From Antilocapra americana (Eukaryota > Chordata > Mammalia > Artiodactyla > Antilocapridae): a stretch of 64,000 bases of DNA. The notes under the pieces are model-generated. The model was not told the origin of the DNA, did not search any database, and saw only the letters and a program-made list of their open reading frames with translations. Positions 1-13,396 of the stretch are shown one piece after another; the first letter of the stretch is position 1, and every line of letters starts with the position of its first letter. Where the stretch lies: positions 8,485,987 to 8,549,986 of the forward strand of contig ML662449.1 in the NCBI GenBank assembly GCA_007570785.1, written 5' to 3'. Made by a program: the position numbers and the translations under genes.

Positions 1-929
1 TTAGAACTGGAAATGGAACAACAAACTGTTTCCAAATCGGGAAAGGAGTACGTGAAGGCTGTGTATTGTCATCCTGCTTATTTAAATTCTATGCAGAGTA
101 CATCATGAGACATGCTGGGCTGGAGGAAGCACAAGCTGGAACTGAAATTGCTGGAAGAAATGTCAATAATCTCAGATACACAGATGATACCACCCTTGTG
201 GCTGAAAGTGAAGAGAAGCTAAAGAGCATCTTGATGAAAGTGAAAGAGGAGAGTAAAAAGGCTGGCTTAAAACTGAACATTCAGAAAATGACGATCATGG
301 CATCTGGTTCCATCATTTCATGGCAAATAGATGGGGAAGCACTGGAAACAGTGAGAGACTTTATTTTATTGGTCTCTAAAATCACTGCAGATGGTGACTG
401 AAGTGTGCTCCTTGGAAGGCAAGCTATGACCAACCTAGAGAGTATATTAAAAAGCAGAGACATTACTTTGTTGAAAAAGATCTGTTCAGTTAAAGTTAAG
501 GTTTTTCCAGAAGTCTTGTATGGGTGGGAGAGTTGGCCTATAAAGAAACCTGAATGCTGAAGAATTGATGCTTTTGAGCTGTGGTTTGGAGAAGACTCTG
601 GAAAGTCCCTTGGATTGCAAGGAGATCAAACCAGTCCATCCTAAAGGAAATCAGTCCTGACTATTCATTGGAAGGACTGATGCTGAAGCTGAAACTCCAG
701 TACTTTGGCCACGTGATGGGAAGAACTGACTCATTGGAAAAGACCCTGATGCTGGGAAAGACTGAATGCATGAGAAGAAAGGGATGGCAGAGGATGAGAT
801 GGTTGGATGGCATCACTGACTCGATGAACACTAATTTGAGTAAGCTCCAAGAGTTGGTGATGGACAGGGAATCCTGATATGCTGCAGTCCATGGGGTCAC
901 AAAGAGTTGGGCACAACTGAACAACTGAA
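1..929 (+). mobile_element. BovB (RTE) LINE, 3' part, decayed
   Basis: Reverse-transcriptase remnants run from the fingers/palm onward: [17 protein letters not shown] is the active-site block, with Thr in place of the Ala of YADD. Thumb and C-terminal pieces ([20 protein letters not shown]) follow in other frames. It ends in the short ACTGAA-like tail typical of BovB at about 925. Stops and frameshifts show it is dead. It may extend left of the window. Confidence 0.9.
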
Positions 930-3900
930 CCTGAGAGATCTTCTGATCTTCAGCAGAAACACACAGGTCTTATTTTTAAAGATACTTGACCTTTTCAAGC
1001 TCATTCCCTAGAGCAGCTCATTACCAGTTGTAATATGCATAGGACATCATCTGATGAATCTAGTTAAAACCAATGCTCTGACTCTAAGATTTGGGCTGGA
1101 ACTCCAGCTTCTGCATTTCTAACAGACTTCCAGGGGGTGCTAAGGCTGCCGGTCTGTGGACCACTCTTATAGCCATACTTTCACATCTCTGTCCCACAGT
1201 GAACTCACTCCATGTTGGCCTACATCAGGAACCTAACTGGTTCCTCATCCCATCTCAGCACACATGGCTTTTCTGGTTACTCCAGACCCCTTGCTCAGAT
1301 CCCACACATGCCCTTCAGCTACTCTACCAACATGTGCTTGACCTCCTGCTAGTAACTCAACCAACTTGTGTGTCCAGATTCATTTCCATTGGATTCCTCA
1401 TTCTTACTTTAGGATCTTAGTGATAGAACTTCTGAAAGAGGTCAAAAAGATTTTCTGCCTCCTTGCACTACATAGAGATGAATGCTCTTTATTCTCAATC
1501 AAGTTTCCAAAACGTCTATTCCAAACCACTCTCCTCAAGCTCCCCAAGAATTCCTCTCACTCAAACCCCCCTTTGCAGTGACTTCCTGTCTTGCTTTAGA
1601 GAGATGTCAAGGGCAATCAGCATAACCTCTTCCTTCTTTCTTACTCTCAACTTCTAAAGAAATCTATTTCTACATCTGTCTCTATTTCTCTTTTCATGTT
1701 AGTGGTATAACTCCTGCTTTCCATAAAAATGTTCTGTCCGGCCCCACAATATAACCCTTCATCACCACCTCCAAAACTTTCCTTCCTCATGTCATCCTTT
1801 CTTATCCTCTCCAACATATCCCTACCTTCAGCCTACAATTTACAAAGATTCAGTGTTCCACATAAACAAAAAATCTTTCACTTGGTTTTGACCAATCATT
1901 TGGACCCCAGCTCTACTTGGATGACTCAGAATAGGCCACTGTGAGCAAAACAAAACCCCTGATGCTAACATCCTACCACACCCCACATCTGTACTTCCTC
2001 CAGGCTCCTCATATCAGCAAATACTCTACCATTTGTTCAGTCACTCAGGTCAAAAACCTAGGAGTCATCCTTCATTTGTCTTTTCCTTTTATTCAACTCA
2101 TTTAGCATATTCTAATTGATCATTCTACCACCAAAACATATCCTCATTCTAACTCTTTCTCTCCATTTTCAGTGCTACCCGTATGGATAAACCAACCTTA
2201 CCCCTTACTGAATGAGTCATCAACTTACCATGTTCCCAAGATTTAAATTGCTTCCATAGTCCATTCTTGAGGAAGCCAACGAGAATTTGAAAGCTGTCAA
2301 TCTGAACATGTCACTTCCTTAAAATCCATCAATGATGTCCTCTTGCACCGAGAATATAACCCAAATTCCTTCCTTGTCTCTCTGATCTCTCCTATCACTT
2401 TCCCCTAGTTCATCAAGCATCAGATACAATGGCCCTCTTTCTGTTCCTTGATCATGCAACACTCAATTCTGCCTCCAGATCTATGCACTTTCTTTTTCCA
2501 CAGACTAGTGTGTACTTATTTCTTGCCTTGTTTTATTTTCATCAATAGCACTTTCAGTATCTGAAGTTGTCTTGACTGTTTACGTACTATTCCTCTACAC
2601 TAGAATGCAAACTCCCTAATCCTGGGGATCTTACCTGCCTTACTCACCTAGCAGTGAACAAGCACTCATAGACTCTAATTAATGTGGGCTCATTGAACAA
2701 ATAATGAATGAGTTATTGTGAGTTAGTATACTTCTGGAAGCTACAGTCCAGCTCTCTACCCTATAATACAATGTAACAAAGTTATAGAATGAATCATCTG
2801 CAACCACTGCTTCCCTTTTTTATTAATACTACCTACCCCATTTTCACTGTGTTGTGACTTTCCCCTCACTATCGTTTTGAAACTTCACTACTCTGTGCTT
2901 TCATGACCGCACCCAACTGCCTTCTAGAGGCCTCTCAGCCTTCTCACCCACCAGGCACCCACCATGCCTTTGACACTGTTGACCACTTCTGTTTTCTTGC
3001 AGAATCATGCTTCTCCCAAGGCTTCTGAAAGCCTTCTTCTGTTGACCACATCTTGACCAACCCCTTTGCTGGATCCTCTTCCTGCTCCTGAACTCCATCC
3101 ATAGGTCATCCCAGTTCTACAACATAAAGCTGTATTCATATCTTAATTCTACATTCTCTCCTTTGGGGAACCCATCTACTAGGACTGCAACCCTTCTTTG
3201 TCTATAAGTTTAAGTAGACCCCTACATCTCCACTCTTCTTACAACAAATTCATGTCCCAAACCCACTCTCAGGCTATTTTCCTTTTTCTGCTAAAGAGCT
3301 GCTCTTCTCAGAGGATCAAAATACTACAGTTCTAAGTACTTCTCAACTCTCACCACCTTATTCAGTCTGCACTATCTGGATTCTTCCTCTGAAATGGTTA
3401 TCTTCATCCTTATTTCTACTGCCTACACTCTTAATACCAGCAATTCAAATAAACAAAAGTTTACTACCTAATTTCCTAGTCTATGGGTCACCTTTTCCCA
3501 AGTTACCTCCATCCAGGACGCCTTGAACAAATGGCTCCCCATTGCCTCCAAAGAAAAAGGGAAAGTTCAAATTCCTTAGTTACTAATTCAGTATAAACAG
3601 CCACAAACCAATTTTCTCTTGATATGTCCGCTTTCTTACTTTTTATGGTATTAAGTACAACTGTGGTCTCATCACAGGGATCATCTATACAGTTCACTCA
3701 TGTTAAGCTTTATAAACAGACACTATGCCCCAGAGGGAGTGATTGGGTCTTGATTTTTGTGCCCCTGCATAAGACCTAGCTCAGGAGTTGGTCAATTAAA
3801 GTTGGTCCAGCCAGTTTCTTTTGAAGCAGAAGTCTTCTGTGCCCATGTACAAAATAGACAAATCAGAAAATGCATAGATGTAAATGAATTAATTATAATC

Positions 3901-5480
3901 ATTAATAAAGATTATTGAAATCTCTGCAAATTTTAACAATATTAACAACTATATGTACAATCAATTGAAATTTTTAAGTTATATTCTCTCACTGGCAAAA
4001 CATTTTTTCAAGTGTAGGCTGTATTCAACTTTTCAACTCCAAAAAGTCTATCTCATCCTTAAAGAGTTTTAAGGATGGTTTTCTATCCCATCTCTAATTA
4101 TCAGCTATTTATCTATTTCTCTGCACTCTCAAGAGTCTTGGAAGAAGAGTCTACACTCTTGTTTGTCATTAAAACACTGACCCAGATTGATCTCACAGTT
4201 CTTCAGTTACCACACAGTGGGCACGCAGTAAATGTTGAATATGTGAGTGAAGGAACACATGGACTCATGTGCTCCCTCATTACTACAGCTTCAAATGCCC
4301 ACAGACAAGTTCATGACTCCAAAACCTCAAACTCCACTTTGACTCTTCTTCTTTGCTCCAGTCCTGTAGATTCCTAATTCCTACTGAGCAGTCATTCCTA
4401 GATTCCTAACTAGGACTTTAAATTCAATATTTTTCCATCTAAATGCATTATCCTTTCCACTAACTAGGCTGGATTTTTTTATTTCTTATGCTCATCAACA
4501 AAATGGTCATCGGAATTCCAGGTTGCTATGTCAGAAACTGGAAATCATCTTAGATTTCTTAATGAAAAGATTGATTCTTTCTCCTAAAAGTATCTGTCAA
4601 ATCTGTCTCCTACACTCTTTGCCTAAGTAAATCCTACCCATCATCTTTCAAGGTTTCACTCAGTTATCACCACCTCCAGGAAGTCTACCCTAAACAGCCC
4701 ATTTTCCCTTCCTAATCTGCCCATCAGAACACTCAGCAGTCACAGGGTACTGAAATCATCAGCTTACGAGCTCTTTGAGGGCAGAGAGGAAGGTGTAGGT
4801 ATTTCTCATTCTAGCACAGATCCAGACATATGATGCACCTTCTATAGATATTTCTTCAACTGTTGACTGAAGTGGACTCTCACCTGCCTCACCTTGACGG
4901 CTGTGATTCTGCTACCTCTCACCTGGGTTATAGTAATGAGCTTTACTGCCACTATTCTCCCAAAGATGCTCAGTCAGCTCCAAATACTCACATTGTGGTC
5001 AGAATGAGCTTGTAAAATGCTAATGCAAACCATGCACAGAGAGGCCTAGAGAGCCAGAGGAACGGGAAGGAAGGCGTAACAGAAAGAGCAACTGTTTATC
5101 CAACTGGATCACTCACTGTGGCAGGAAACAAGTGAGCAAACTGGGTCACTGAGTCTTCCGTTTTTATGTTGACTCATTTACTAACCCAAAGACAACTGGA
5201 AAGTTTTCTTCCCGTGTGTCAAGATACTGCCACAAAAGAGAAATCCACAGTGATGTTGGATCTGCGATTCTCCTTCTGAATGACTACTAGAACAAAATTC
5301 TTTTCAGAAGACAAGGAAAATCCTTAAAGATTTTGACATCTTTGGTTGTTGACCAAAGAACAAAGAAGAGATATGGAGATATGGAGTCCAAAGAAGAAAA
5401 ATAGATGTTCATGGAGATTTGGGAGGATAGGAAATTCATTTCTGCTGCTTTTCTCTTCTATGTTGAACCAATCAGAATGG
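930..5480. other. Intergenic stretch, no gene recognised
   Basis: About 4.5 kb with many short open frames but none with a domain, splice-site pattern or family resemblance. The pyrimidine-rich tracts at 1400-2600, 3480-3700 and 4550-5050 look like remnants of an old, widely dispersed mammalian repeat that I cannot name with confidence. Confidence 0.5.
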
Positions 5481-8070
5481 CTAGGTGATTAATGCTGCCA
5501 TAACAAACAACCCCAAACCCCGATGGTTTAAAACAGCAAAAGTTTATTTCTTGCTCACATGACACTTTCATTATAGGTTGACTGTAGGACCTTCATATTT
5601 CTGATAACCTCGCTTTAGAAACCCTCAAGACTGATGTAGGAAACATACTATCCAATAAAAACATAATGCAGTTTGCTGTAGAGCAGAAATTAACACAACA
5701 CTGTAAATCAACTATTCTTCACTAAAATAAACTTTAAAACACATAAAGTTGTATGTACATCTAAAATTTTCTCATTGTCATATTTTAAACAGTAAAAATA
5801 AACATGAAATTAAGAATGTTTTCATTCAACCCCCTATATTCAAAATAGTATCTTTTCAACAAGTAATAAACGTAAGAATTATTAGTGAGGTATTTGCAAG
5901 CATTGGGGAGTACTAAGTCCTTGAAATCTGATATGTCTTCTACACTTACATCTCAGTTTGGCCTAGCCACTTTTGAGTGCTCAGGGGCTCCCTGTGACTA
6001 CAAGGTGGCTACAGGGTGGATCTGGACACTGATAAGAGAAAAGAGAACCCCAAAGGGCTTGTACCACATTGAAATGCTTAACCCAGAACCTGCCACATGA
6101 CAACACCCAACCCTGAGGGGCTGAGAAGTGCAGTCCTTCCAGGTTTCCAGAAGAGAGAGAGTTGAGCCGATAGAGTGAGCAGCCTTCAGGACTGCCACAT
6201 ATTCCTGCCTTCCAGGAATAACCTGTCTTCTTGTTATAACCATAGCTACTGTAACCATTATGTTGGAAAGCTGGTCTCCTGGGAGGCAATCATGATAAGC
6301 CCCACTCCCATAACCCATTTAAATCAGTTCTCTGAGACTACGTCTTTCTCCACTCTTGATGGACTATCAGGCAGGTTCAATCATATTTTCAGCCTCTGGG
6401 GTAATGAAAAATCCTCTAGTTACTTCAAGTCACAAAACCATCTCAACTGGGTAATTAAAATGCAGTGTTCTGTACAGTACTCCAAAACTCATCAAGAGGT
6501 AAGGAGGCTGTCTTCAGTCCTGGGGCGGGGGGTGCTTAAGATCTCTGTAGGAGAAAGGGTGATGGTGGGTAAAGTCCTCTCCCTTTCCTTGCCCTCTACC
6601 CCTGCCCCTGCTTCCTCCAGCTCCTCCAGAAGTAAAAAGCGTTGGAGGAGGTGGGAGGCAAGGGAAGAAAAGGTTTTGCATTCTGGTTACCAATCTTATC
6701 TTGTGTTATTCTCCTCTCAACTTATATAGGTTCAAAGCTGCCTCTTCAGGGAGGTTTTGGTGGGTTCCCAAAGACACTGCCCTCATAGACACCCCCAGCA
6801 ACATTAAGAAGAACTTTTCATGAGGCCTGCCATGTGTGTTCCCATGGCTGGCTGCCTGCATTTCTCCTTTAGCCCATGAGAATCCAATGGTCTATTCCAT
6901 TTGTTGAGGCTGTATTCTTTCTGTTCAGGCAGTCCTCTTTTGCAGGATTTTTTAAAGCCCCACATGGCCTTCTCCTGCCTGTGGCCCATACTGGGACACA
7001 CTCATTCAAATAGCCATTGCCTCAGCAATCCAGGAGCAGAGCCCAATTCCAGTATAACCTTTGCTCCTTGCTCCTGCCACCAGGACACACCAGTCACAGC
7101 CTCTGGTGTGATCTGCCATCAACTTCTGGGCTACACAGATTCCACCAGATTCAGGCCAAGGTGAGAGTCTTCTTAAAGCCTTTCACTGTCTACTTGGGGT
7201 GAAGGGAAGTACCCTCACACCACCCTCAAGTAGTGAAAAGGAAAATTCCATTGCACTGCAAGTGCTTTCCCCAAAGAAACAGTCTCCCTGATTTCCAAAT
7301 GATGTTTCTATATTCTTTCTATTTAGATCTCCTAGACGGGAAAAGAACAAGGAATCCTACATCTGGCTTTTGTCTACCTTTCGCAAGTGTAGCGTTGTTC
7401 TGACGTGGGAGTACAGTACCAGGACATTTTAAGGGCATCACCAAATTAGGAAAAAAAAGGATCCTATTTTAACATGTTGCTAAACTACCGTATATTGACC
7501 ATTCATGCCCACGTCAGTCATTTCACTTCCATGACCTTATTTAATTGTTATGTGAATGGTGCAATGTCAATGTCAACCTCTCCGCAATACAGATATATAT
7601 GCAAGGCTCAGAGAGGTTAGGATTTGGTGAAGGAAGTCTGGCATTTGATCTGCCTACTGACTGTGGGTAAAATCCCTTTTTGTAGTAGGGGTAGAAAAAT
7701 TCACAATTATTTAAAATTATTCAACTTCAATGGGTTGATCTATTAGACATGTGCTGTTGGGAGGAACTTCAGGCTTCCTTGTCTGATCATGAAGCCAAAC
7801 ACACTTCAACTTTAATGTGCGCTCACCAGCACACTCAGCATATCTCTGTCATTCTGGCCTTTCTTGGAAGTGTGTTCAGCTTCAAGATTTGTGCCCATCA
7901 GACAATCTATTTCCTCTGAACTGTCATTCAAAGGGAATTTGATTATTAAAATTACCGGAAATATTTGACTGAACAAAACCCAACTGACCAGAACTTCAAA
8001 ATAACAGGAACTGTCTTCTATATTCTAGTCTAAAATAAAGCAGCAAGTCACAAAACAGTAGGTCAATGTG
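5481..8070. other. Intergenic stretch with old repeat remnants, no gene
   Basis: 5484-5580 and 5890-6020 resemble old dispersed mammalian repeats. 5640-5740 resembles the 3' tail of an L1 (paired short phrases ending in CACTAAAATAAAC). A 184-codon open frame at 6175-6729 (+) has low-complexity Ser-rich and Arg-rich ends and no recognised domain. 7500-7625 may be a decayed MIR or L2. Confidence 0.45.
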
Positions 8071-8089
8071 AGAGATTGGGTGTGGAGCA

Positions 8090-8404
8090 GGGGCATGGGG
8101 TATTTAAGAGAAAGTCTCCTAGTAGTTGCAGTGTGCGGGCTCTTCATTGCCGTGGCTCCGACTGTTGCAGAGTACAGGCTGTAAGTGCACAGGCTTCAAT
8201 AGTTGTAGCACGCGAGCTCAGACGTAGTAGCTCACGGGCCCTAAAGTATGCGGGCTTCAGTAGTTGCTTCACAAGGGCTCAGTAGTTGCGGCTCATGGGC
8301 TTAGTTGCTCCATAGCATGTGGAATCTTCCCAGACCAGGGGTTGAGCCTGTGTCCCCTGCATTGGTAGGTGGGTTCCTAACCACTGGACCACCAGAGGAG
8401 TCCA
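8090..8404 (-). mobile_element. CHR-type SINE (tRNA-derived, cetartiodactyl)
   Basis: Read on the minus strand it begins at the GGACTCC end (about 8404), carries a tRNA-like promoter region and then a diverged body with repeated 'AGTTGC/GCGGGC' phrases typical of the long CHR subtype. On the plus strand its end reads CCACTGGACCACCAG. It is older than the Bov-tA copies nearby, judging by its decay. Confidence 0.7.
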
Positions 8405-9168
8405 GTAGGTACGCTTTTTGTCTGGCTTTTTTCACTCACCACAATTTATTTTGACATTCACCCCATGTTGAATGTCATGGCTTCCCTCATAGCTCAGTCC
8501 ATAAAGAATCTGCCTGCAATGCAGGAGCCCTGGGTTCAATTCCTGGGTCAGGAAGATCCCCTGGAGAAGGAAATGGCAACCCACTCCAGGATTCTTGCCT
8601 GGAGAATCCCATGGACAGAGGAGTCTGGTGGGCTACAGTCCTTGGGGTACAAGAGTCAGACATGACTTAGTGACTAAACCAACACCACCATGTTGAATAT
8701 TCATTTCTTTTTATTGCTGAGTAATATTCCCTGGTATAAGTATACATAATTTGTCTCTTTATTAACCTTTTATGGTGTATTTGGTTTGTTTCCAGTTTTC
8801 GATTATTACAAGTAAAGCTGTTATGAACATTCATATATAAATTTTGTATAGTCATATGCTTTCATTTCTCTTGAAATATATCCAGGAGTAGAAGGGCTAG
8901 TGTATGTTCGACTTTTTTTAGGAGCTCTCAAATTGTTCTCCAAAGTGGTTGTAATAATTTTACTTTCCCAGCAGCAGCATACAAGAGTTTCAGTTCCTCT
9001 GTACTTTGCCCACATTTGGAGTGGTCAGTCTTTGTAATTCTGGACTTTCTACTAGAAATGCCTTGGCATCTCATTGCAGTTTTAATTTGCATTTCTTTAA
9101 TGATTCTGAGCATCTTTTCATGTGCTTATTTGCCAACCAAACATCTTCAGCACAATGTCCCCCTTTTA
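8405..9168 (-). mobile_element. L1 LINE fragment, ORF2 3' end, interrupted by a SINE
   Basis: Minus-strand frames give L1 ORF2 C-terminal phrases: TREYYSAIKRNEYSTWW, then upstream LLQPLWRTI and AMRCQG-type text. The plus strand has the familiar reversed L1 wording around GCTGAGTAATATTCC. A Bov-tA copy splits it at 8474-8687, and another sits at 9178-9474. Several frameshifts are present; it is inactive. Confidence 0.85.
8474..8687 (+). mobile_element. Bov-tA SINE with target duplication
   Basis: A tRNA-like head (ATAGCTCAGTCCATAAAG, then the B-box-like GGGTTCAATTCC) is followed by the BovB-derived tail ending GAGTCAGACATGACTTAG. The duplication CCATGTTGAAT lies at 8463-8473 and 8688-8698, which proves insertion into the older L1. 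Confidence 0.92.
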
Positions 9169-9177
9169 TTATGTTTT

Positions 9178-9474
9178 GAAAGTGAAGTCACTCAGTCGTG
9201 TCCAACCCTTTCCAACCCCAGGGACTATACAGTCCATGGAATTCTCTAGGCCAGAATACTGGAGTGGGTAGCCCTTCCCTTCTCCAGGGGCTCTTCCCAA
9301 CCCAGAGATCGAACCCAGCTCTCCCACATTGCAGGCGAATTCTTTACCAGCTGAGCCACAAGGGAAGCCCAAGAACACTGGGGTGAGTAGCCTATCTCTT
9401 CTTCAGTGGATCTTCCGGACCCAGGAATCAAACTGGGGTCTCCTGCACTGGAGGTGGATTCTTTACCAACTGAG
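9178..9474 (-). mobile_element. Bov-tA SINE, dimeric form, with target duplication
   Basis: On the minus strand there are two tRNA-like heads in tandem (ending near 9474 and 9366) followed by one BovB-derived tail. TTATGTTTT is repeated at 9169-9177 and 9475-9483. The dimer layout is the same as at 13071-13396. Confidence 0.9.
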
Positions 9475-9483
9475 TTATGTTTT

Positions 9484-11560
9484 AGTTTCTTATTATTGGC
9501 AAAACATGGCTTTTGACCACATAGCAATTTTTCCTGTGTATCCACCCAGTGATATCAGGTTTAAAAAGTTTAAATACACACATAAGCATACAAATAAATA
9601 TATATACTGCATATGTGTCCATATATAGACACAGACACAGTCATCAACTCGGGAAATGTTTTGCCACATGTAACATTAAGAATACAATCCTCAAAAGCCT
9701 CAAAACCAGTATCAGGAGGGCAGAGCTATTTGCATAGCTATATCTAACCATAGAGGTTTTCCTTAAGAAAAGCCTGGAGGGTAACCGTGGCCTGACAGGA
9801 AACGGCTGCAGTTGATACGGCAGGCGGGTGGGTGGAGTAAGCCAGGTGTTCCCTTGGCAACAAGATAAAGAACCAAAGGCAGTGAGATCTATCCGCTACA
9901 GAACAGAGCACTTAAGCGCGGGGATTCAGAAGCCAGGCTGATCTGTGTTTGAATCTCCTTGGGCGACCAGCTTGGGGCCCTTCGCCAGTATGTCTAAACT
10001 CATTTCCTTCATTTGCAAACTGGGGACGCAACCCAATAAATACCCAACCCATTTCCAATCGTTCCTCCACGCTGTACCACAGGGAACACTTCTAGACGGT
10101 GCGACGTCTTTCTTCTTTCCAATCAAAGTAATGTCTTCCATTACTTGTAGACTGAGTATAAGGAAGATAGTTTTTTTTGAAAGCTTATCAGATCAATTTG
10201 AAAAAGATGATGAAAAATAGCATTCACTTAGAAAAAGGCAGACACGGAGTCACAACATGGTTGGGTTAACTCAAAGTGTGGCCATTCTACCACAAACTGT
10301 TATTAACTATAGTGAAATGATGCAAGTTAAAATCAAAACCTAGACTCAAATACATCTCCAAGTTTTAGAAAAAATGAATTGTACAACTTAAGTGGAAAAC
10401 TCGTATGGTATGTAGCCAAGTTCCTAGCAGTCATAGTCAGCGCTAATTAAACTCCAGCTCTTATGAAGGTGAAATTTAAAGTAAGGGTTAAAAGCATGAA
10501 TTCTGGGATCAGCCCGACCTGGCTAGAATTTCAACCTGGACAATTCCTAGCTGTGTGTCCTTGGAAAAGTCTGTTCACCATTCCAGGCACAATTTTCTCA
10601 TCCATAAAATGGGAATAATATGAGATAAACCTCTTAGATTTATTATGAACATTAGCTGAGTTCATGTCTGCAAAGTCTTTAGAATGGTGGTAGCAAATAG
10701 GAAATATTTCTTGTTACAGCTGCAGTGATCTCTCTAAGCCCAAGACAGTGTAGTGAGCCTCCTGATTGTGCTGCTAAGTCGCTTCAGTCGTGTCAGACTA
10801 GCAATTAATTCATTCACATTACTTAACTAACAGCTATTTATAGTGTGCCTGCTACACAAGTGTTAGGAAGGATTGAAAGAGTTGAAAGACATGGTACTTC
10901 TCTGACCCCAAAGAACACAAACCCTAAAACAGGAAGTAGAGTTGGTAACTTCAGCCAACACAGTATGCAACTGTTTATAAATGCCTGATGCAAGCAGATA
11001 ATGGAGAAGTTCAGAGGTGTAAGGTCGACCACGGCCGTGGAGAGAGGACTATGAGAGAAGGATGAGGCGCTAAGGAATCCAGCTGGACCCTGAAGGATGA
11101 AGAAGAATGAGAGGGCCAAAAAGACAGGGAGCAGAGAATGTTCTGGGCCTCAAGGGTCCCGTGGTGGTGCTGGTCTCTCAGGATCAGAGAGAAGGCCCGT
11201 GTCCTGAGCTGGGGGCAAAGGAGCAATTACTTAGGAAAGGTACTGAGGGCCAGCTCTTGAAAAGTCTTTAAAGCTAAGCTTCAGTGTCTACACTAGAAGC
11301 AGTGGGGATTCCAGCACTTTACTGGTAGTTTTTAACTTTAATGTTGATTAAAATTGCCAGTCTTATTTTTGTTAAAAAGTATAAATGCAAACCTATAGAT
11401 CCCACTGCACACTTAGGAAATCAGAATTTCTGACACAGAGGCTCAGGGAAAGAATTCCACAGGCTGTTCTGATATAAACTGGAAGTTGAGCTCCATTGCT
11501 ACAAAGCCTTAAAAACTTGGATTACCATGACAACTTCTCTGGCAGAGGGGTCAGGAAGAA
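9484..11560. other. Intergenic stretch, no gene recognised
   Basis: No coding signal. It contains a MIR at about 10490-10700 and a short antisense Bov-tA end (about 10766-10800, GCTAAGTCGCTTCAGTCG). Confidence 0.5.
10490..10700 (+). mobile_element. MIR SINE remnant
   Basis: Shows the MIR order of phrases: AGCTGTGTGTCCTTGG, then TTTTCTCATCCATAAAATGG, then GGGAATAATATGAG. Strong decay fits its mammal-wide age. Confidence 0.7.
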
Positions 11561-11719
11561 GAAAACTAGGATTTGCTGAGTGCCCACATGTGCCAGGGGA
11601 CTGACAGATATTTTTCCATTGAGTCCTAATAAGAGTCGAGTGAGGGGGTACTTTCTGATTCTCATTTCAGGGATAAAGAAGTCAATACTTCGATGTGTGG
11701 CAAACACAGTAACTCACAG

Positions 11720-11916
11720 AAGTGAAGTGAAAGTCGTTCAGTCGTGTCTGACTCTTTGTGACCCCATGAACTATTGAGTCCGTGGAGTTCTCCAGGCCAG
11801 AATACTGGAGTGGGTAGCCGTTCCCTTCTCCAGGGAATCTTCCCAACCCAGGGTTGGAACTCAGATCTCCTGCATTGCCAGTGGATTCTTTCCCAGCTGA
11901 GGCACAAGGGAAGCCT
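11720..11916 (-). mobile_element. Bov-tA SINE with target duplication
   Basis: Antisense copy with the BovB-like end at the left (GTTCAGTCGTGTCTGACTC) and the tRNA-like head at the right (CAGCTGAGGCACAAGGGAAG). It is flanked by GTAACTCACAG at 11709-11719 and GTAAGTCACAG at 11917-11927, one mismatch. It sits at the edge of an older L2- or MIR-like segment (11570-11708). Confidence 0.9.
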
Positions 11917-12239
11917 GTAAGTCACAGTGGGGGTTTTCAAAGCCGAGTCCCAGGAGTCAGAATGACTGTACTTTGTACTGTATCACATGATTGCCCCAGA
12001 AACACCCAGACATCTTTCCCTGTATCTTAGTGCAGTTCAAAGTCCACTAGCAAAAGTGACATCGTAAACACTCTCACCCATCCCCATTTCTCTCCTCCAG
12101 TGAAATCCGAGTTGCCCTGAAGCTGAGCCAAAATCAGAGGGCCATCATTTCAAGTGGAGTTTATTCTTATAATCAAGCTTATTCCGACTTTCTTTTTCTT
12201 CCACCCTTTTCTCTGTGACATCTCCTAATCTATTCTATG

Positions 12240-12720
12240 CAGTTTTGTTTTTTGAAGTTTCTGGTGTACAGCATTATAGTTCAACATCTGTATATACTAC
12301 AGAATAATCACCATGAATCTAGTTACCATCCATTACCATCCAGCTGACCCTCTTCACCCATTTTATCCAACCCATAACCCACTTCCCCTGTGGTGACCAC
12401 TAATCTGATCTCTGTATGTAAGAGATTTTGTTGTATTTTGCTTTTTTTCATTTTAGATTCTGCATATGAGTAAAATCAGACTGTATTTGTCTTTCTCTGG
12501 CTTATTTCGATCAGTGTGATACCCTTAATGTCTATCCATGTTACTGCAAATGACAAGACTTCACTCCTTTTTATGACAGAGTAGCATTTCATTGAACATA
12601 TACATCATATCCTCTTTATCTATTCATCAATCAGTGGGCACTGAGGTTGCTTCCAGATCTTGGTTTTTGTAGATAATACTGCAGTGTACATGGGGAAGCG
12701 CCCTATGCAGTCATGAAACT
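12240..12720 (-). mobile_element. L1 LINE fragment, 3' UTR and ORF2 end
   Basis: The plus strand reads as reversed L1: TTCTGGTGTACAGCATTATAG, then the stretch about a TTTAGATTCTGCATATGAG sequence, then CCTCTTTATCTATTCATC. Old and frameshifted. The rest of 12720-13070 shows nothing I can assign. Confidence 0.7.
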
Positions 12721-13070
12721 TCTTATTCAGAGCAGGACACAAATGGAACACAAAATCTTAAATAATTCTTTTGTGGTTTTCTTTTTACCCTAAGGGTAAC
12801 ATAGGTGGGTAGCCGGGGATGAGAGGGGGTTTGTCCATAGGGGTCTTCACCTGAAATCCACAGGAAATGATATGGATGTGCTGTTTAGCTCTCTCACATG
12901 TCTACCAGCAAGCACTGGGAAACTGGTTGTTATTTCAGTCTAAGCCTGTTCCTCATTCTGGTTTTGAAAGACATCTCCCATTGGTAGGATTTTAGCCACT
13001 CTAGAGACACTTAACATCTATCCTTATGTTAGTCTTGGGTTCTCCACCTGCGTGTAAGATTCTCACCTCA

Positions 13071-13396
13071 CAAACTAAATCTCTCAGTTGTGTCAGACTC
13101 TTTGTGACCCCATGGACTGTAGCCTGCCAGGCTCCTCTGTCTGTGGAATTCTCTAAGCAAGAATACTGGAGTGGGTAAGCTGTTCCCTTCTCCAGGGGAC
13201 CTTCCCAACCCAGGGATTGAACCCAGGTGTCCTGCATTGCTGGCAGATTCTTTACCATCTGAGCCACCAGGGAAGCCCAAGAATACTGGAGTGGGTAGCC
13301 TATCCCTTCTCCAGGAGATCTTCCTGACCCAGCAAGCAAACCGGGGTCTCCTGCATTGCAGGCAGATTCTTTACCAGCTGAGCCACCAGGGAAGCC
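13071..13396 (-). mobile_element. Bov-tA SINE, dimeric form
   Basis: Two tandem tRNA-like heads (right ends near 13276 and 13396, each reading GAGCCACCAGGGAAGCCC on the plus strand) and a single BovB-like end at 13085-13130. Flanked by CTCACCT at both sides (13062-13068 and 13397-13403), a probable target duplication. Confidence 0.9.

Noticed and set aside
6175..6729. 184-codon plus-strand open frame
   Set aside because: Low-complexity Ser-, Pro- and Arg-rich end, no family resemblance, no splice or promoter context.
8474..8687. tRNA-like sequences in the Bov-tA and CHR copies as tRNA genes
   Set aside because: They lack a full cloverleaf and are heads of SINEs with tails and target duplications.
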